NCBI GenBank assembly: GCA_020726505.1
Contig: JAHLEZ010000001.1
Location: 2,480,001 to 2,544,000, forward strand
DNA from: Leptodontidium sp. MPI-SDFR-AT-0119
Lineage: Eukaryota > Ascomycota > Leotiomycetes > Helotiales > Leptodontidiaceae
Reading direction: 5' to 3'
Length of the DNA stretch: 64,000 nt
This document shows, in pieces, positions 1 through 11,554 of this stretch; the stretch's first letter is position 1; every line of letters begins with the position of its first letter. The position numbers were made by a program, and so were the translations under genes. The notes under the pieces were generated by a model. The model worked only from the letters and a program-made list of their open reading frames with translations, was not told the DNA's origin and ran no database searches.

Positions 1-837
1 GAAGTTGCCGATCTCGAACTCAGCCTCTATTTCACCGAACTAATCATCTCGCATACCCTCAGCGTTCGTACTCGAGACTCGGCAGATCTCCTAGAAGAAG
101 AACCGCAATCTGCCGTTGAAGGCAAAATCAGGAACTCTATGCGCTTCAATGCCAACATGCCCATGATTTCACGGCAGGGATTCATCGATGTGTGTGCCAT
201 TGAATACTTGAAGGATCCGACCAAGGCCCATGAATATTTGGGGAAGGTGGTGAAGGAATATAGTGTTTGGACGGAGTTGGGAGACATACCGAGGGAGGTG
301 CTGCCTGAGAAGCCAACTCCGAAGTTGCTTCGGAGGGACAGTGAGAAATCGGAGGTCGAGATCTCAGAGGCACAGAAAGAGGCGATTGTTGGAAAGTCTA
401 AAAAGGGGACCAATAATGAGGTGGGGGAGGTCTCCGTTGCTGAATCAACCTACTTTTCGAGAACAGAGACCCGAGGAGCAAAGCAGAGTGTCTTAGGGCA
501 ACAAAAATTACAGACAGACAATGGAACATCGACTGCTCCTGAGTCCTCCGAAGCAGAAAGGCTTGTCTCGCCAATCACTATCGGATCGCCGGTAGTGCCA
601 TTCCAACTCAAAGGAGGAGAGAAGAAAATCGATGCTCTTATACAAGGAGAAGGATATGAGCCGACTGAAGAGGAGCGGATCAAACGAAGAGCCGATGACG
701 CAGATACGAAGCCAGCATCTACAATGACAACAGAAAAGAACGTAGAAGATGCACAAAAGATAAATGCAGGAAAGCCCAGAAGCGACGAACAAGCAGCCAA
801 GAAACCTTCCACTGATGATTTGTATGGAGGTGATTAA
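1..837 (+). CDS. Hypothetical protein, 3' part only
   Basis: The reading frame is open from base 1 and ends at a TAA at 835-837, so the 5' end lies outside the window; about 278 residues are visible. The first 90 residues look globular (FNANMPMISRQGF, DPTKAHEYLGKVVKEYS). The remainder is hydrophilic and rich in Lys, Glu, Ser and Thr, with no membrane segment and no domain I recognise. The low-complexity tail ends in DDLYGGD. A Met at 139 exists, but the frame continues upstream without a stop, so 139 is probably not the true start. No function is proposed. Confidence 0.7.
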   Translation, partial: EVADLELSLYFTELIISHTLSVRTRDSADLLEEEPQSAVEGKIRNSMRFNANMPMISRQGFIDVCAIEYLKDPTKAHEYLGKVVKEYSVWTELGDIPREVLPEKPTPKLLRRDSEKSEVEISEAQKEAIVGKSKKGTNNEVGEVSVAESTYFSRTETRGAKQSVLGQQKLQTDNGTSTAPESSEAERLVSPITIGSPVVPFQLKGGEKKIDALIQGEGYEPTEEERIKRRADDADTKPASTMTTEKNVEDAQKINAGKPRSDEQAAKKPSTDDLYGGD

Positions 838-1357
838 AAGGAGAGGAAATGTACTTATAGATGGATCCTGGTGTTACTGGTTCTGTGCATGATTTCTAAT
901 CAAAAGGAAAAACAAGTCAGTTGACGAGCACTGAAAAGGGGGTTTCCTGGGCTCACCGACCCACTCACTGTATTGGGTCCATAAATAAAGTCAAACTGAA
1001 GGCAAAGAACGAGATCTATATCACAACTCAATTCGTGCAACCCCGACGTGTTTGTCTTGATATGTACGCTTTATCGTTTTCTTCGGACTACCTAACGAAA
1101 AATGGAATGCCGGTTGAAATTGAAGTTTAAATTTCAAGTCTACATCACGTCTTGCAAGTAAGTATTGAAGAGTGCACGAGGACAAATCCTCGTGTTCGGA
1201 GCATCGCATCCAAATGGGGACAATCTCGCACTAGCTCACGGATCGACAGGAAACCTTCAACTCAAAAACAGCTTCGCAGGCAGCGGTGAGAATAAATACC
1301 CTATGAAGCCCTCATTGTAGAAGGCAGTGTATCATTCTAAGATCATAGCTTGCGACC
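838..1357. promoter_or_regulatory. Intergenic region, probable promoter of the G1 peptidase gene
   Basis: No convincing gene is seen. An AT-rich TATA-like stretch (ATAAATA, about 1292-1298) lies some 60 bases before the peptidase ATG, a usual distance for a fungal core promoter. This is inference from position only. Confidence 0.3.
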
Positions 1358-2341
1358 ATGAAAATTACCACTCAAGCAGCCGCCCTGCTATTTTGCAGCA
1401 TCTGTGCTGCGGACAGCACATCTTTCACACCTCTTTATGGTGAAGGATGGGGAGGGCTAGTGCAAGTCGCAGAGAACCTCACTCTAACTTCTAATTCTTC
1501 CTCTGGGTTCGACTTGGTTGAGGCCACACTTGTCATGCCGCATCTTACCCTACCAAAGAATCCGAGGGAGCAGGTGGAGCAGTACACGGCTGCATTCTGG
1601 CTCGGTATGGACGGCGTTGTGTCTGATCCGGTCAACCCCTTTGCTGTGCGTGGACTCTGGCAAGCAGGCGTAATTATGTCTGTATGGACGAATGGATCGA
1701 TTGAATATAAAGGGTTTCACGAATGGTTAGTTAGAACACACTTTCATGCCGGCAAACTTTGCATATTTACTCACTTTTCTTAGGATCCCGGAAGATCCGA
1801 TATTTCTCTCTCCAGAAGAACTCTCCATCTCAGAGGGAGATCACGTTTACGTTGCAGTCAGCACATCAGCCGCCGGGTTTACGGGCACGACTACATTCAC
1901 CAATCTCAATACCAGCCAGACTTACTCCTTTACTCGCGATGCACCCCACCCGCCTCGGGGACCTGTATGGCGGGCTCCCGGATCATCGGCAGAATGGTGA
2001 GCATTTCTCTTCTAAATTTGTCTATTCTTAGTCCTGGAGGGATCTGGATGGAGATCCATGAATCCATTTGCATGCTAACATAACTTAGGATCATGGAAGC
2101 AGGAACCTACGTGAATGGCCCGCAGTACATCCTCCCCGACTGGGGCATTGCTACATTCCTCGATGCGCGCGCATGCTACTCGAACGGAAAATGCATTGGA
2201 GCAGGAGATGCCAATGCGAATCCTGCGAATACACTTATGGCGATTATATTGCACAATGAGACGCAGACAGTATACACAGAGTCTTATGCGGACAATGATC
2301 AAGTCTGGATCGCGTATGTGGATGAACCTTTCAGTGGCTAA
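1358..2341 (+). CDS. Secreted G1 glutamic peptidase (eqolisin / scytalidoglutamic peptidase family)
   Basis: Three exons (1358-1725, 1784-1996, 2089-2341) with GT/AG introns give 277 residues. Residues 1-19 form a signal peptide. The fold marker WLGMDG (about 81-86) is followed by the catalytic Gln in GLWQAG (Gln102), and the catalytic Glu sits in SAEWIMEAG (Glu193). This Gln/Glu dyad defines family G1, acid endopeptidases that hydrolyse proteins outside the cell. Little or no propeptide separates the signal peptide from the start of the beta-sandwich (WGGLVQV), whereas many family members carry one. Both introns interrupt a Trp codon of an E-W-I context in the same phase. Family assignment is strong; natural substrate unknown. 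Confidence 0.93.
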
Positions 2342-2802
2342 TGTACCCATCTTTCAATATAATTCAACCATGCATTCGGCTTTCAAAATACACCTTTTGG
2401 AGAAGACTCGCTTAATCGTGTTGTGTTGTGTTGTGGATGTTCCCGCGTCAAGATGTCATGCAAGCCTCCAGTGGTGTAGCGAGAGCTGAAGTCTCAGCCA
2501 CAGCCACAACAGAGGTTTGGTGCAACCTTGGGTCGTTGGTGCCTGGATATTAATAGAGATGTCCTTTGTTCTGATAAGAACTGCCTACTAATCTTAGTTA
2601 ATTTGTATAAGTATCTCAAGCAGTCATACATCGAGGGCGTTGAAGAGAAAAAACACCTGGCTGTTAGGCAGATCTCATACTTAAATCCTACAACGGCTTT
2701 ATTGCTCGACGGTAGAATTCACAGTCCCCAGAGTACGGCTGTGAGTTGTAAATATTGAGATCGGAAGTCCATCCTTCAACCAAACTCATTTAAGCCATCA
2801 CC
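2342..2802. other. Intergenic region without recognised gene
   Basis: It lies between the peptidase stop and the ankyrin gene. Open frames here are short and lack codon or domain signals. It probably holds the 3' UTR of the peptidase and the promoter of the ankyrin gene. Confidence 0.4.
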
Positions 2803-4433
2803 ATGTCAAACCAACAAATAGAGGATTTCTCGTCTCCCAAAGCCGAGGAAACACACCACGAAGTCGAAGAACCTCCCAACGACCCCTTCGCCCTCACAGA
2901 CGAATGGCAAATTTCAGACAACTGGACTCCCCTCCACGATGCAGCAGAAAGACTCGACATTGACCGACTCCGCGCCATACTCACCAAATCTACCTACAAA
3001 ATCAACGCCACCACGAGAGAAACGCTCGAAACACCTCTCCACAAAGCCATCACCAGCGACGAAGGCGACAGAGCAGGAATCATCAAACTACTCGTCTCCC
3101 ATGGGGCAGATCTGAATTCTCATGATTGTGTGGGCAATACGCCGTTGCATTATGCTGCGAAAGGGGGATGGGTCGATGCGGCCAGGACGCTGATTGAGCT
3201 CGGCGCGACAGTGGACGTCGATAACCGTGAGCCAGAAAGGAGACATTATGATGGATGCGGATGCGGCAATCAGCATGCCTTGGCTGGTTTGCTGTCTGGG
3301 TTGACAGGAGGAAGGTTCAAGAGCGGAAGCTTCAGGGAGTTCAGTACGCCGCTTCATGTAGCTGCATCAGCTGGCAACGCTGATGTCGTCAAGCTATTAC
3401 TCGAGAGCGGAGCTAAAGTCGACGCTTTTGATATCGACGATGGCACGCCTTTGACGTGTGGTGTCCTCGGACGCAATTTGGAAGTCTGTCGTACCCTGCT
3501 CGAATGGCCTGGTGGACTCGCTTCGTTGAACGTCAAGCAGAAACAGGGCCATCTACCAATTCATTACGCAGGAACTGGAAACCCAGAAGTCTTGAAGCTG
3601 TTGATCGAGAAAGGCGCAGATGTCAATATCCAAATCGATCAACCGGATTGCTGGTCTCATGGGCAAACAGCCTTGAGTGCTGCATGCGATGAAAGATACA
3701 GTACAGAGACAATCGAAGAAAACGTTCGCATCCTGCTCGAAGCTGGCGCTGATCCGAATCGTCAGCTTGGAAAGAAGGGCACGCCTTTTCTCAAGGCTCT
3801 AAACTCGGGCAATGTGAAAGCTGCGAAAATCATCTTGGAGAAGGGATTAGCTGATCTTGAATCTACTTCTTCGGCTGATGAAGCGCCGCTTCTGGTGGCT
3901 GCGAGAGGGGCCAGGCTGAGATGTGCAAGTTTTTGATTGACAAGGGCTGTGATGTCAATATGAAGACATCGTATGGTGACGAATATACTCCTCTGCATCA
4001 TGCGGCTGGATACGGGAATGCCGAGACAATCAAGGCGCTCATTGCAGCTGGTGCAGATATCGAAGCTAAGAATTTTGACGGACGGCGGCCACTGCACATG
4101 GCTTGTTTCAAGAGCAAGGCAGATTGTGTTCGTGAACTTCTCAAATCAGGGGCGGATATCGAGGCGGTGGATGATAGTACGTGGACGCCTTTGCACTTTA
4201 CTGCTTGTTATGGACATCTCAAAGTTATTGGGATTCTTCTGAGTCCAGAAGGAAGAAAGGCAGCAGAGTTGAACAAGAGAACCACCGGTGGACAAGGGGG
4301 AGGGGACTGTACGGCCGCAGATCTGGCAAATGAATGCGGCTTTGACAAGATTGTTGGACTTCTTGTGGCAGCTGGGGATCAGTTGACCAGTAATGATGAG
4401 GTTGAGAGTGAGAGTGGTGAGCAAGTACTCTAA
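2803..4433 (+). pseudogene. Ankyrin-repeat protein gene with a single frameshift
   Basis: Two overlapping frames, 2803-3936 and 3921-4433, together encode one ankyrin protein of about 543 residues with roughly twelve repeats (TPLHxAA...LLxxGADVN pattern). The frame changes at a run of four G at 3907-3910. Reading five G there would join LLVAARG to QAEMCKFLIDKG, which is a normal repeat helix. No GT-AG intron fits so short a jump. This is either a true lesion or a homopolymer sequencing error. Ankyrin repeats mediate protein binding; no catalytic domain or signal peptide is visible, so the partner is unknown. Repeat count is by eye. Confidence 0.75.
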
Positions 4434-4586
4434 GATCGAACACTGGTCTTATTCGATGGCATTGAACGACAGTGAGAGTACGCACTCAGTCAATGAGAAT
4501 CCATACTATGCCACTAGTATAGATCTCTAAATAATGGATCATGTTAAAAGATCAATGCTCCAACCAACTGTTTTCCAGCTTCAAAT

Positions 4587-7329
4587 TCACCTCCCCTGAT
4601 ATACTCCGTCGCATGGCGTGTGGGCTCCCTCCAGATCAACAACATGGTTAATCATCCATGGCAGGATACTTCTGGGCTTACCATGAACCCAACCTACCAT
4701 CCGCTGATCAATGTCTCTCCGTTTCTGCCGAACATATGTGAGAATCCCAAAGCTAGGTTCTGACCACCTGGCACATAGTATCCTCTCGGCTGAATTTCCG
4801 AACTGGAAATAGGTGCCTTGCGGATCCGTCTGGAGGACAAAATTCCCAATGGTGGTACCACTTCCGTTTTTGAAGTCCAAGGACTTAAACAGAGTGGTAT
4901 CTGTACTAGTTGTACTAAAGCCACGCTCGTAGCTTCTGTGGCTGTTCATAGTTGGCGATGGCGATGATGGAAGCTCGCTTGTTGTAGGTGTTGGCACTGC
5001 AAAACCACTGATCGTGTTACAGTTCGTGGGACTCAAGCCAGCCAATGATTCCTGTTCTCGCTTTCTGAAGACATGTCGACGACATATCTTATCTAATACT
5101 GCTTCCAAGCTTTTGTGAGATTCTGGTGAAGCTCCATGCTCCCTCGAGTTCGCGACCCTCCACTGCTCGAAGCTCGCACCAGCCGAGCGTCCCTCGTCAA
5201 TAGCTGAGTTGTCAGTACCTGAGAATGCAGCTTGGACATAATTCTCCGAGTAGTGGGCAGCAGGAAAGTTTAGACATAGGCGAGTTTTAAGAAATGTCCG
5301 AGACTTTGGCCCATTTTTGGCATCGGCAGTATTGAGCAAGTCGCCTAGACCTTGAGGGTGGTCAATACAAACATCTGTAATGATAGCAAATGTGGCGCAT
5401 CCGAGGTCATCTTTCGACATGTTTCTCCAACAGGGATTGAGACTCCTTCCATCAATACGCATCGTTGAGGTTGAATCCCAGGCCTGAAGCAACCCATTAC
5501 TCCCTACACCAGTGTTTCGGAGAATCCCCAGGAGGTGTCTCGCGATGCCTTTGAACATAGTCTTCGCGCTGCTCGTAATCGATCTCCATACTTCAGTGAA
5601 GGAAGCAGATTGCTGGAAATATGCGATCAGAATTTCAAGATCTTGGCATGTGTTTAAGTTTAGAACGGTGCTGAGGTAACTCTGCAGAGTACCACTTTCA
5701 AGGAGTACCCATAAGCTTGTTCGTCTTGAATTACCGGTGCAGCTGCTGATCTCCAAGACGACTAAGTAATCGAGGTAGAAAGGGCTAGGCATATGCAACG
5801 AGTTCTCGGAGACGGCGTCCAGCCAATCCTCCACAATGACATACTTTAATGTCCAGGCGGCGTTGAATTTCCAAGTCTGGCCATAGACTATCGAAAAGTA
5901 CTGGCCCAGAACCATCTGCCCGGTCCTTTCATCGAGCTTCCATGAGGACATTTTGGCCTTGAGTTCAAAGGCCGGGTACGACTCATTGTATTTACTGATT
6001 CGTTGACAGCTGCCACAGGTTTGCTGTGGAACCGGAGCCGACACACTCGACCACTCCATCGAACTGTCCGTACGGGTCCCAATTAACAACCTCTTAAAAG
6101 GGTCAATGTGGAGATAGTCATTGATGAGTAGGTGATGTTCGGGTGATTCCCACTCGAACCAGTGACAAGTCTGCTCCTCAGGATAACAGCATGGATCATG
6201 CTGAACCCGCCGATAAATCCTCCTCTAGTTGTGATCCGAGCCGGGATAGTACCGCTTGAAAGTCTCATAGGGCCCCAGAGATTCGCTAAATCCTCCAGGA
6301 AAGCTGACAAGTAGTATCGCTGGTCTGTCGTAGGGACTGATACCAAGGTACTGAAAACAAATACAGGCTTCTTGACAAACTGATCTAAGCAGCGAAACCT
6401 CTTACGTGACATTTTTATCGCAGGCCCAGAAGTTTCGATGAGGAGCTCCTCTGTCATGTAATCATGGAGCTCGATGCTTTCCAAGTCAGTGTGTGACGTG
6501 ATGAACGACACCAGCCCCAAGTACAAGACTGAAAGCATAGGATATACGACGCGACATATTCTCTTGCACTTTTCAGCCAAGGACTCGGATGAAGGTCTTG
6601 CGGCAGGAATGGGAATGCCCAGACTTTCCATGATGCATGTTGTGGCCTCCAGTATGTCATCGAGGACTCTCGTTAACCAGCCGTATCCAGAGATGCAACG
6701 AGACATGGCTTCATCGAGTAGGTCCAAAATAGTCTCTAGACCTGTGAGAGATACCGGGACCAGCTGCAAGACTCTGTACCTACGATGGTCTTCGACGAGA
6801 ATGCTGTAAGTACCGGGTAGGAACCCTGTTGATTCGGCAAGGGCTAGAGCAGACTTGATCGCTTGTCCAAAGACATGACATTTCGCAAGCATTTTGTGCA
6901 TATCAACCGTGTCAGATCCGGAGGAGGAAGGAAATTCCACCAGTGGAAGAGCAAATTGGTCATACGGCATGACATTTATTCCCAGTCCGTCGCAGCCAAG
7001 ATCAAAGATCTGCTGTTGCAATCTCCTCACGTCCCAGCAGTAGCTTTGAGGGTTCTTGATGAACATGTTATGGGCAGTTGTGGGTTGTTCAGCCGCCCAA
7101 GTACTCGTAGTCTCAAGGAGAAGATCCGATAGCCTGTCGTGTGGTACTTTGAATATACCCTCGTCAGTCGACGATGCGGCGTTCCCATTTGCTTGTGCCA
7201 GTGGAGATATTTCACCTCCAGAAGTCTCTCGACTCGAACTCGCTTGGGCTTCTCGTTTCTTTCCAGGTCAGGATGAGTGAGAATGGGAGTGAAGTCGCGA
7301 CATCGACGGAGGCTTACACGAAAGGACAT
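4587..7329 (-). pseudogene. Large conserved-looking unknown protein with one frameshift
   Basis: Minus strand. A likely 12-nt first exon (7329-7318, encoding MSFR) is followed by a 59-nt intron (7317-7259) and a long exon to the TAA near 4587, about 890 residues in all. The frame switches near 6206 at a C run (G run on the coding strand). Upstream the frame reads RGGFIGG; downstream, in the other frame, it reads DPCCYPEEQTCHWFEWESPE and then LLINDYLHIDPFKRLLIGT. The downstream stretch clearly extends upstream of the first Met-like codon of its own frame, so one gene with a one-base deletion is likelier than two genes. I recognise no domain. It could be a sequencing error or a broken gene. The start exon is less certain than the body; the alternative start is ATG 7066. 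Confidence 0.55.
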
Positions 7330-8083
7330 CGTAGATGACGGGGTTCATCCGTTGATTGATCATAGGAGCCTTTCCTCTCAACATCGTCTCTCTTGTTGCT
7401 GGAATCTGGAACGTCCATTTTGGAAGCATCAATTCGTCACTGTAACTGCAAATGCCGGTGAGGCCAAGTTGGAGTTCCTTCTGAGCCTTCCCAGTGGATG
7501 AGACACAGGTCTCAAGGAATGTCCATTGAAGTGACGGCGCTTATCAGGCAGAGTTCTGATGGTCTTGACCTATGGCATTGCTGCTTCTCAGCTTCGCGAA
7601 GATTGTGCGAGGCTGAGCATCCATCGGGCGGTGGATACTGTGGGCTGCTGCGCATTTTAAAAAATAAGGGGCGTGGCGATAAATATTTTTCCCTTAGACC
7701 CATCGGGTGGGTGGTCACAGAGTAGCAGAAGTGCAAGGCAGATTCGCTATCAAATGACAAGAGACTTGGATTCTGAATTTCTTCAGCGCATGGAGTTTTG
7801 AGTGACGAAGGTGTACTACGCTTGGACAACCAGGATGGGCTATGAAGACTGGCGAGACACAGGGCTATCATCACGGAGGATATATTGAGCACAGCAAGAA
7901 TGTATGAAAATATTTTATTTTTCAGGGAGGAGAAGCAACTAGTCCAGAAGCAAGCAGGGTATTACTCACCAGTATGGTACAAGGAATGCGAAAACTACCG
8001 CATCACGACTATCCATCAGCCAACGAAATACAACGAACTTTTCCCCACCCAAGCTAGACAACGATATGATCCCTCGGTAGCCA
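7330..8083. other. Intergenic region
   Basis: It lies between the start of the unknown gene (-) and the TGTGGGCT-rich stretch. Open frames in it are short and show no domains. It includes an AT-rich patch near 7660-7700 (aaaaaataagg, ataaatattttt). It probably contains the promoter of the minus-strand gene at 7329. Confidence 0.3.
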
Positions 8084-8376
8084 AGCCCACATAAGATCGA
8101 TCCGCTTCATTATTACCAAACTCCATGAGAAGAGGTAAAGAAGGTTCATCTCGACTTCGGTAAAGTCAAAGAGCCCACAGATCGGAACAGGTCAATATGA
8201 ATCCCAAACGCCCCACAATGCAAAGATCGGATCAAAAAGCCACGGACGGGACAGCCACAAGCCAACAGCCCACTGGTGAAAGTATCAAGCCCACAAGTCT
8301 GATCTCAAAGCCCACAGCTCCTATGAAGGAGTATAGTCAAAAGAGCCCACAACCCACAAAGCCAACGAAACCCACA
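8084..8376 (-). repeat. Interspersed TGTGGGCT motif array, probable nucleolin 3' UTR
   Basis: On the plus strand AGCCCACA occurs exactly at 8084, 8172, 8288, 8309 and 8344. Shortened or mutated copies (CCCACAA, GCCACAA, GCCCACT) lie near 8211, 8238, 8252, 8265, 8353 and 8370. In the sense of the nucleolin transcript these read TGTGGGCT and fall 80-370 bases after its stop codon. Spacing is irregular, so it is not a simple tandem repeat. Function is unknown. Confidence 0.5.
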
Positions 8377-8452
8377 AGTCAACAAGCTTTCTCAACGAGT
8401 GAGAAGTTGTGCGGCAATGTTGACAGGCGTGCAGTCCTCACGCATGCTAGAC

Positions 8453-10092
8453 TTAAAAAGTCTGCTTCTTGCCCTTGAAGTCGCCAAAGCCACCTCTGTT
8501 GGTGCTTCCACCACGACCACCTCCTCGGCCACCTCCTCGTCCACCACGATCACCAAATCCACCACGGCCACGGCCGCCACCTCGTCCTCCGCGGTCTCCA
8601 AAACCACCACGGCCTCCACGACCACCTCCACGGCCACCACCCTCGCTGCGGTCTGGCTTAGGAGTAGCATAGTCAAGTCTGACGGGACGGCCAGCAATAT
8701 CGGCACCGGTCATAGCCTCGAAAGCGGTCTTGGCATCATCGATGGAAGAGAAGGTGACATATCCAAAGCCCTTGGGGTTGCCGGTCTCCCTGTGAAAGTG
8801 TTAGAATGTGCTTTTGGGGGAGAGGTAATGAGGTACTTACATATCAGTTGGAAGTCTGACATTGATGACAGTTCCGTGCTCGCCGAAGGCCTCACCAACA
8901 GTGTTCTCATCAGCATCGAAGGACAGGTTGCCCAAGAACAGGGTGTCCGAAGGAGGGTTCTGGGAGTCGCCATAGGCTTGAGCACGGCTTTGAGCGCGGT
9001 CTCGGGGAGGGGCATCAGAGCGAGGGGTGGAGAAGTCAACATTGGCCTCACGACCATCAATCATGCTACCCTTCTTGGCCTTGAGAGCGGCAGCGGCAGA
9101 AGCAGAGCTGGTGAACTCAACATATCCGAAACCCTTGGAGCGACCAGTGGCCTTATCACTGATGACACGGGCGCCGGAGATCTCGCCGAACTCCTCGAAC
9201 TCACGGAGAAGCCAGTCATCATCGACGTTCCAGCTCAAGTTGCCAACGAACAGGTTCTTGGATCCGGTATCCTCAGCAGTCTCCTCGGTCTTTGTCTTCT
9301 TTGTAGATGCGACGGGCTCGTCCTCAGCCTTTCGCTTCTTGCTTGGGGCAGCCTCCTTCTCGCTCTCGGAGTCGCTGGAGTCGGAACCAGAGTCGGAGTC
9401 AGATCCCTCGGCATCATCATCGCTCGAGTCGGAGGAGTCGGAGTCGGCAGAGTCATCATCGGATTCCTTTTAGCATACTTAGCAATCGAGGTCAATTATG
9501 TGCGAAGGTGTGATGGACTTACAGTGGCCTTTGCGACAGCCTTGGCAGCGCCGTTCACAGCAACCTTTCCATTGGCGACAGCCTTCTTCGCGACGTCCTT
9601 GACAACAGCAACTGGCTTGCTCTCCTCCTCAGAGTCAGAATCGGATGCAGAGTCGCTGTCATCGCTATCTGAAGCGGCAGCTGACTTGGGAGAGTCAGAA
9701 TCGGCCTCGGAATCATCTTCATCATCTGAGGAAGCAGAAGACTCGGAATCGGAATCAGAGGAATCAGAGGAATCTACCTCTTTCTTGGCAGCTCCATTGG
9801 TCTTGCCGTTGACCTTTCCGTTGGCAACTGGCTTCTTGACCTCAGCGTCAGACTCGGAGTCGCTGGCAGAGTCGGAGTCGGAGGACTCGCTGTCGGATGG
9901 GGTGGCGGCCTTGACAACTGGCTTGGGAGCCTTCTTGCCATTGACCTTGGAGGCAGTCTCCTTTGCGATGGCCTTGGATTGGGCTTTGGGAGTCTGAGAA
10001 GGCTTAGTGACAGACGCATTTTTGACAGCTTTGGTGGGTTTGACTTCAGCCTTGGACTTGCTAGAAGTCTTGGAGTCCTTGGTCTTCGCCAT
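8453..10092 (-). CDS. Nucleolin-like RNA-binding protein (Nsr1/Gar2 type)
   Basis: Three exons (10092-9523, 9466-8841, 8789-8453) give 510 residues. The order is a Lys-rich start (MAKTKDSKTSSKSK), long acidic Ser/Asp/Glu tracts, a short basic KKRKAE patch, RRM1 from about residue 263 (KNLFVGNLSW; GFGYVEF), RRM2 from about 365 (DTLFLGNLSF; GFGYVTF) and a Gly-Arg RGG tail. This architecture matches yeast Nsr1 and fission yeast Gar2, nucleolar proteins needed for pre-rRNA processing and 18S rRNA production. The CK2-like acidic serine blocks are typical of the family. The gene is head-to-head with a complex I subunit gene, with 446 bases between start codons. The long opposite-strand frame over it is a by-product of the repetitive Ser/Asp codons. 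Confidence 0.95.
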
Positions 10093-10538
10093 TGCAATGG
10101 AGAGTATGTGGATTGGGATGGAGAGTGTAGAAGGATGTAAGGGTTGATACTCGAAGAATACTTCGAAGATCGAGAGATTTGGGGAGTGGGAGGAAGAGGT
10201 TGGGAAGATGAAGAGGATGTAGAAAAAATTTAAGTCGAGTGGTGGGAGGAAAGCTCTTATCTGGATTTTTTTTCTTCTCGCGTATCGTAGGCCCGCGCTA
10301 AAATTGCTAGCGTGGAAAACAGTTCAAGCGGTGGCGGGCAAGGTAAGCCAGGCATCAAGGCAGGATTAAGGCAGAAACGAGGCAGGAACCACGAATCGTG
10401 ACCAGCGGAATCATTGAGCTTCAATTGGCACTCCGAATTGCCCTCATAGCGCCCAGAGGTTCACTGCAAGACAATTCCACCTCGACACAACTCAATCGAC
10501 TCTTCCCATCTCTCCAAATTTCACAGCCATCCTTCACA
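10093..10538. promoter_or_regulatory. Divergent promoter region, nucleolin / complex I subunit
   Basis: 446 bases separate the two start codons, with genes leaving on both strands. It contains a pyrimidine-rich stretch near 10268-10280 and several GC-rich words (gcccgcgct). No specific factor site can be named. Confidence 0.45.
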
Positions 10539-10966
10539 ATGGCACCAACACCCGAGTCTGCCGCATTCCTGGCAAAGAAACCTACGGTTCCCCCGACTTT
10601 CGATGGTGTTGACTACGACGATACACCACGATTGAAGCAAGCACAGGACGCCATTATTCGCGAACAATGGGTCAAGAGCATGATGGCAAGATTGGTTAGA
10701 GAAGAGATGGGAAAGTGCTATTATAGGGAGGGAGTCAATCATTTGGAGAAGTGTGGTGCATTGAGAGGTAAGCTTTAGGGGATTGATGGATTCTGAGCAT
10801 GGGCATGATGAGCTGGGTTGGATCATGGGCTTAGGGCTTGGATGGAGGAGTCAATTGAGTACATGTGCTGACCTTGTACACAGAACGATACTTTGAGCTG
10901 TTGAAGGAGTCCAAGATCAAGGGTTACCTATTCCAACAACAAAACTACATACCAAAGACCGAATAA
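10539..10966 (+). CDS. NADH:ubiquinone oxidoreductase NDUFB10-type subunit (12 kDa class)
   Basis: Two exons (10539-10767, 10884-10966) joined by a 116-nt GTAAGC...CACAG intron give 103 residues. The start MAPTPESAAFLAKKPTV, the core EQWVKSMMARLVREE with KCYYREGVNHLEKCG, and the end RERYFELL...GYLFQQQNYIPK match fungal 12 kDa complex I subunits of the NDUFB10 (PDSW) family, which sit in the membrane arm of mitochondrial complex I. Length is usual for fungal members. Two Cys spaced within the helix pair (KCY, EKCG) are kept. Recognition is by memory of the family pattern; the exact fungal subunit number is not asserted. Confidence 0.88.
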
Positions 10967-11554
10967 GCTGGGCGATGGAATGAAACGGGAGTTTGGATGT
11001 TTGGATCAAGCTGTGAGCATGACAAGGAGCTTTAGAGCTGGGCATTGAAAGCTGTTTGTACTGGGAGGGGTATGGTCAAGCTACCAGGGCTGCCAAGATG
11101 CTGGATTTGAAGACAAGCAGATCTTCAGTTCTTGCAATTGTAAATACAAAATCTGTACAACCGTCTTGGAGATTGATCCGAATGATTCAAGTGACTCTGC
11201 TGGTCTTACAGTTTGCCAGGGTCTGTATTGCATGTCTACTGGAGATGACCCAGGCAAGCTTTACAATACTTGGATGAATATCTGGCTGAAGCCAATTTAT
11301 AATAACCACATCAATTAGAAGCAGTCAAAATTCGGCCTTTCCCATGCTTAGCTAGCTGCAGGTACTCAATTGAAAGCTGGCCATTTATTGTCTCCTGTTG
11401 AGTTCAAGCAAGTTCAGCCCAGCATCGAATCTGATATCCACAGCACATCGCGTCCACCCGGCTCCCGTACAAAAAATATCTCGAGCTTCACCCCCATCCA
11501 AACCACAACATCTCCTCCTTCATACCACCCAATCCACCACCCGCGACCACAACA
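10967..11554. other. Intergenic region
   Basis: It holds the 3' UTR of the complex I gene and the promoter of the mitochondrial ribosomal protein gene. Nothing else is recognised. Confidence 0.3.

Noticed and set aside
8197..8478. 93-codon plus-strand frame rich in Lys-Pro-Thr
   Set aside because: The peptide pattern simply translates the AGCCCACA word array; better explained as 3' UTR of the minus-strand nucleolin gene.
8399..9997. 532-codon open frame on the plus strand opposite nucleolin
   Set aside because: It is antisense to the RRM and Ser/Asp/Glu-rich exons, crosses both introns, and its Ser/Leu/Ala-rich sequence is the expected mirror of repetitive Asp/Ser/Glu codons.
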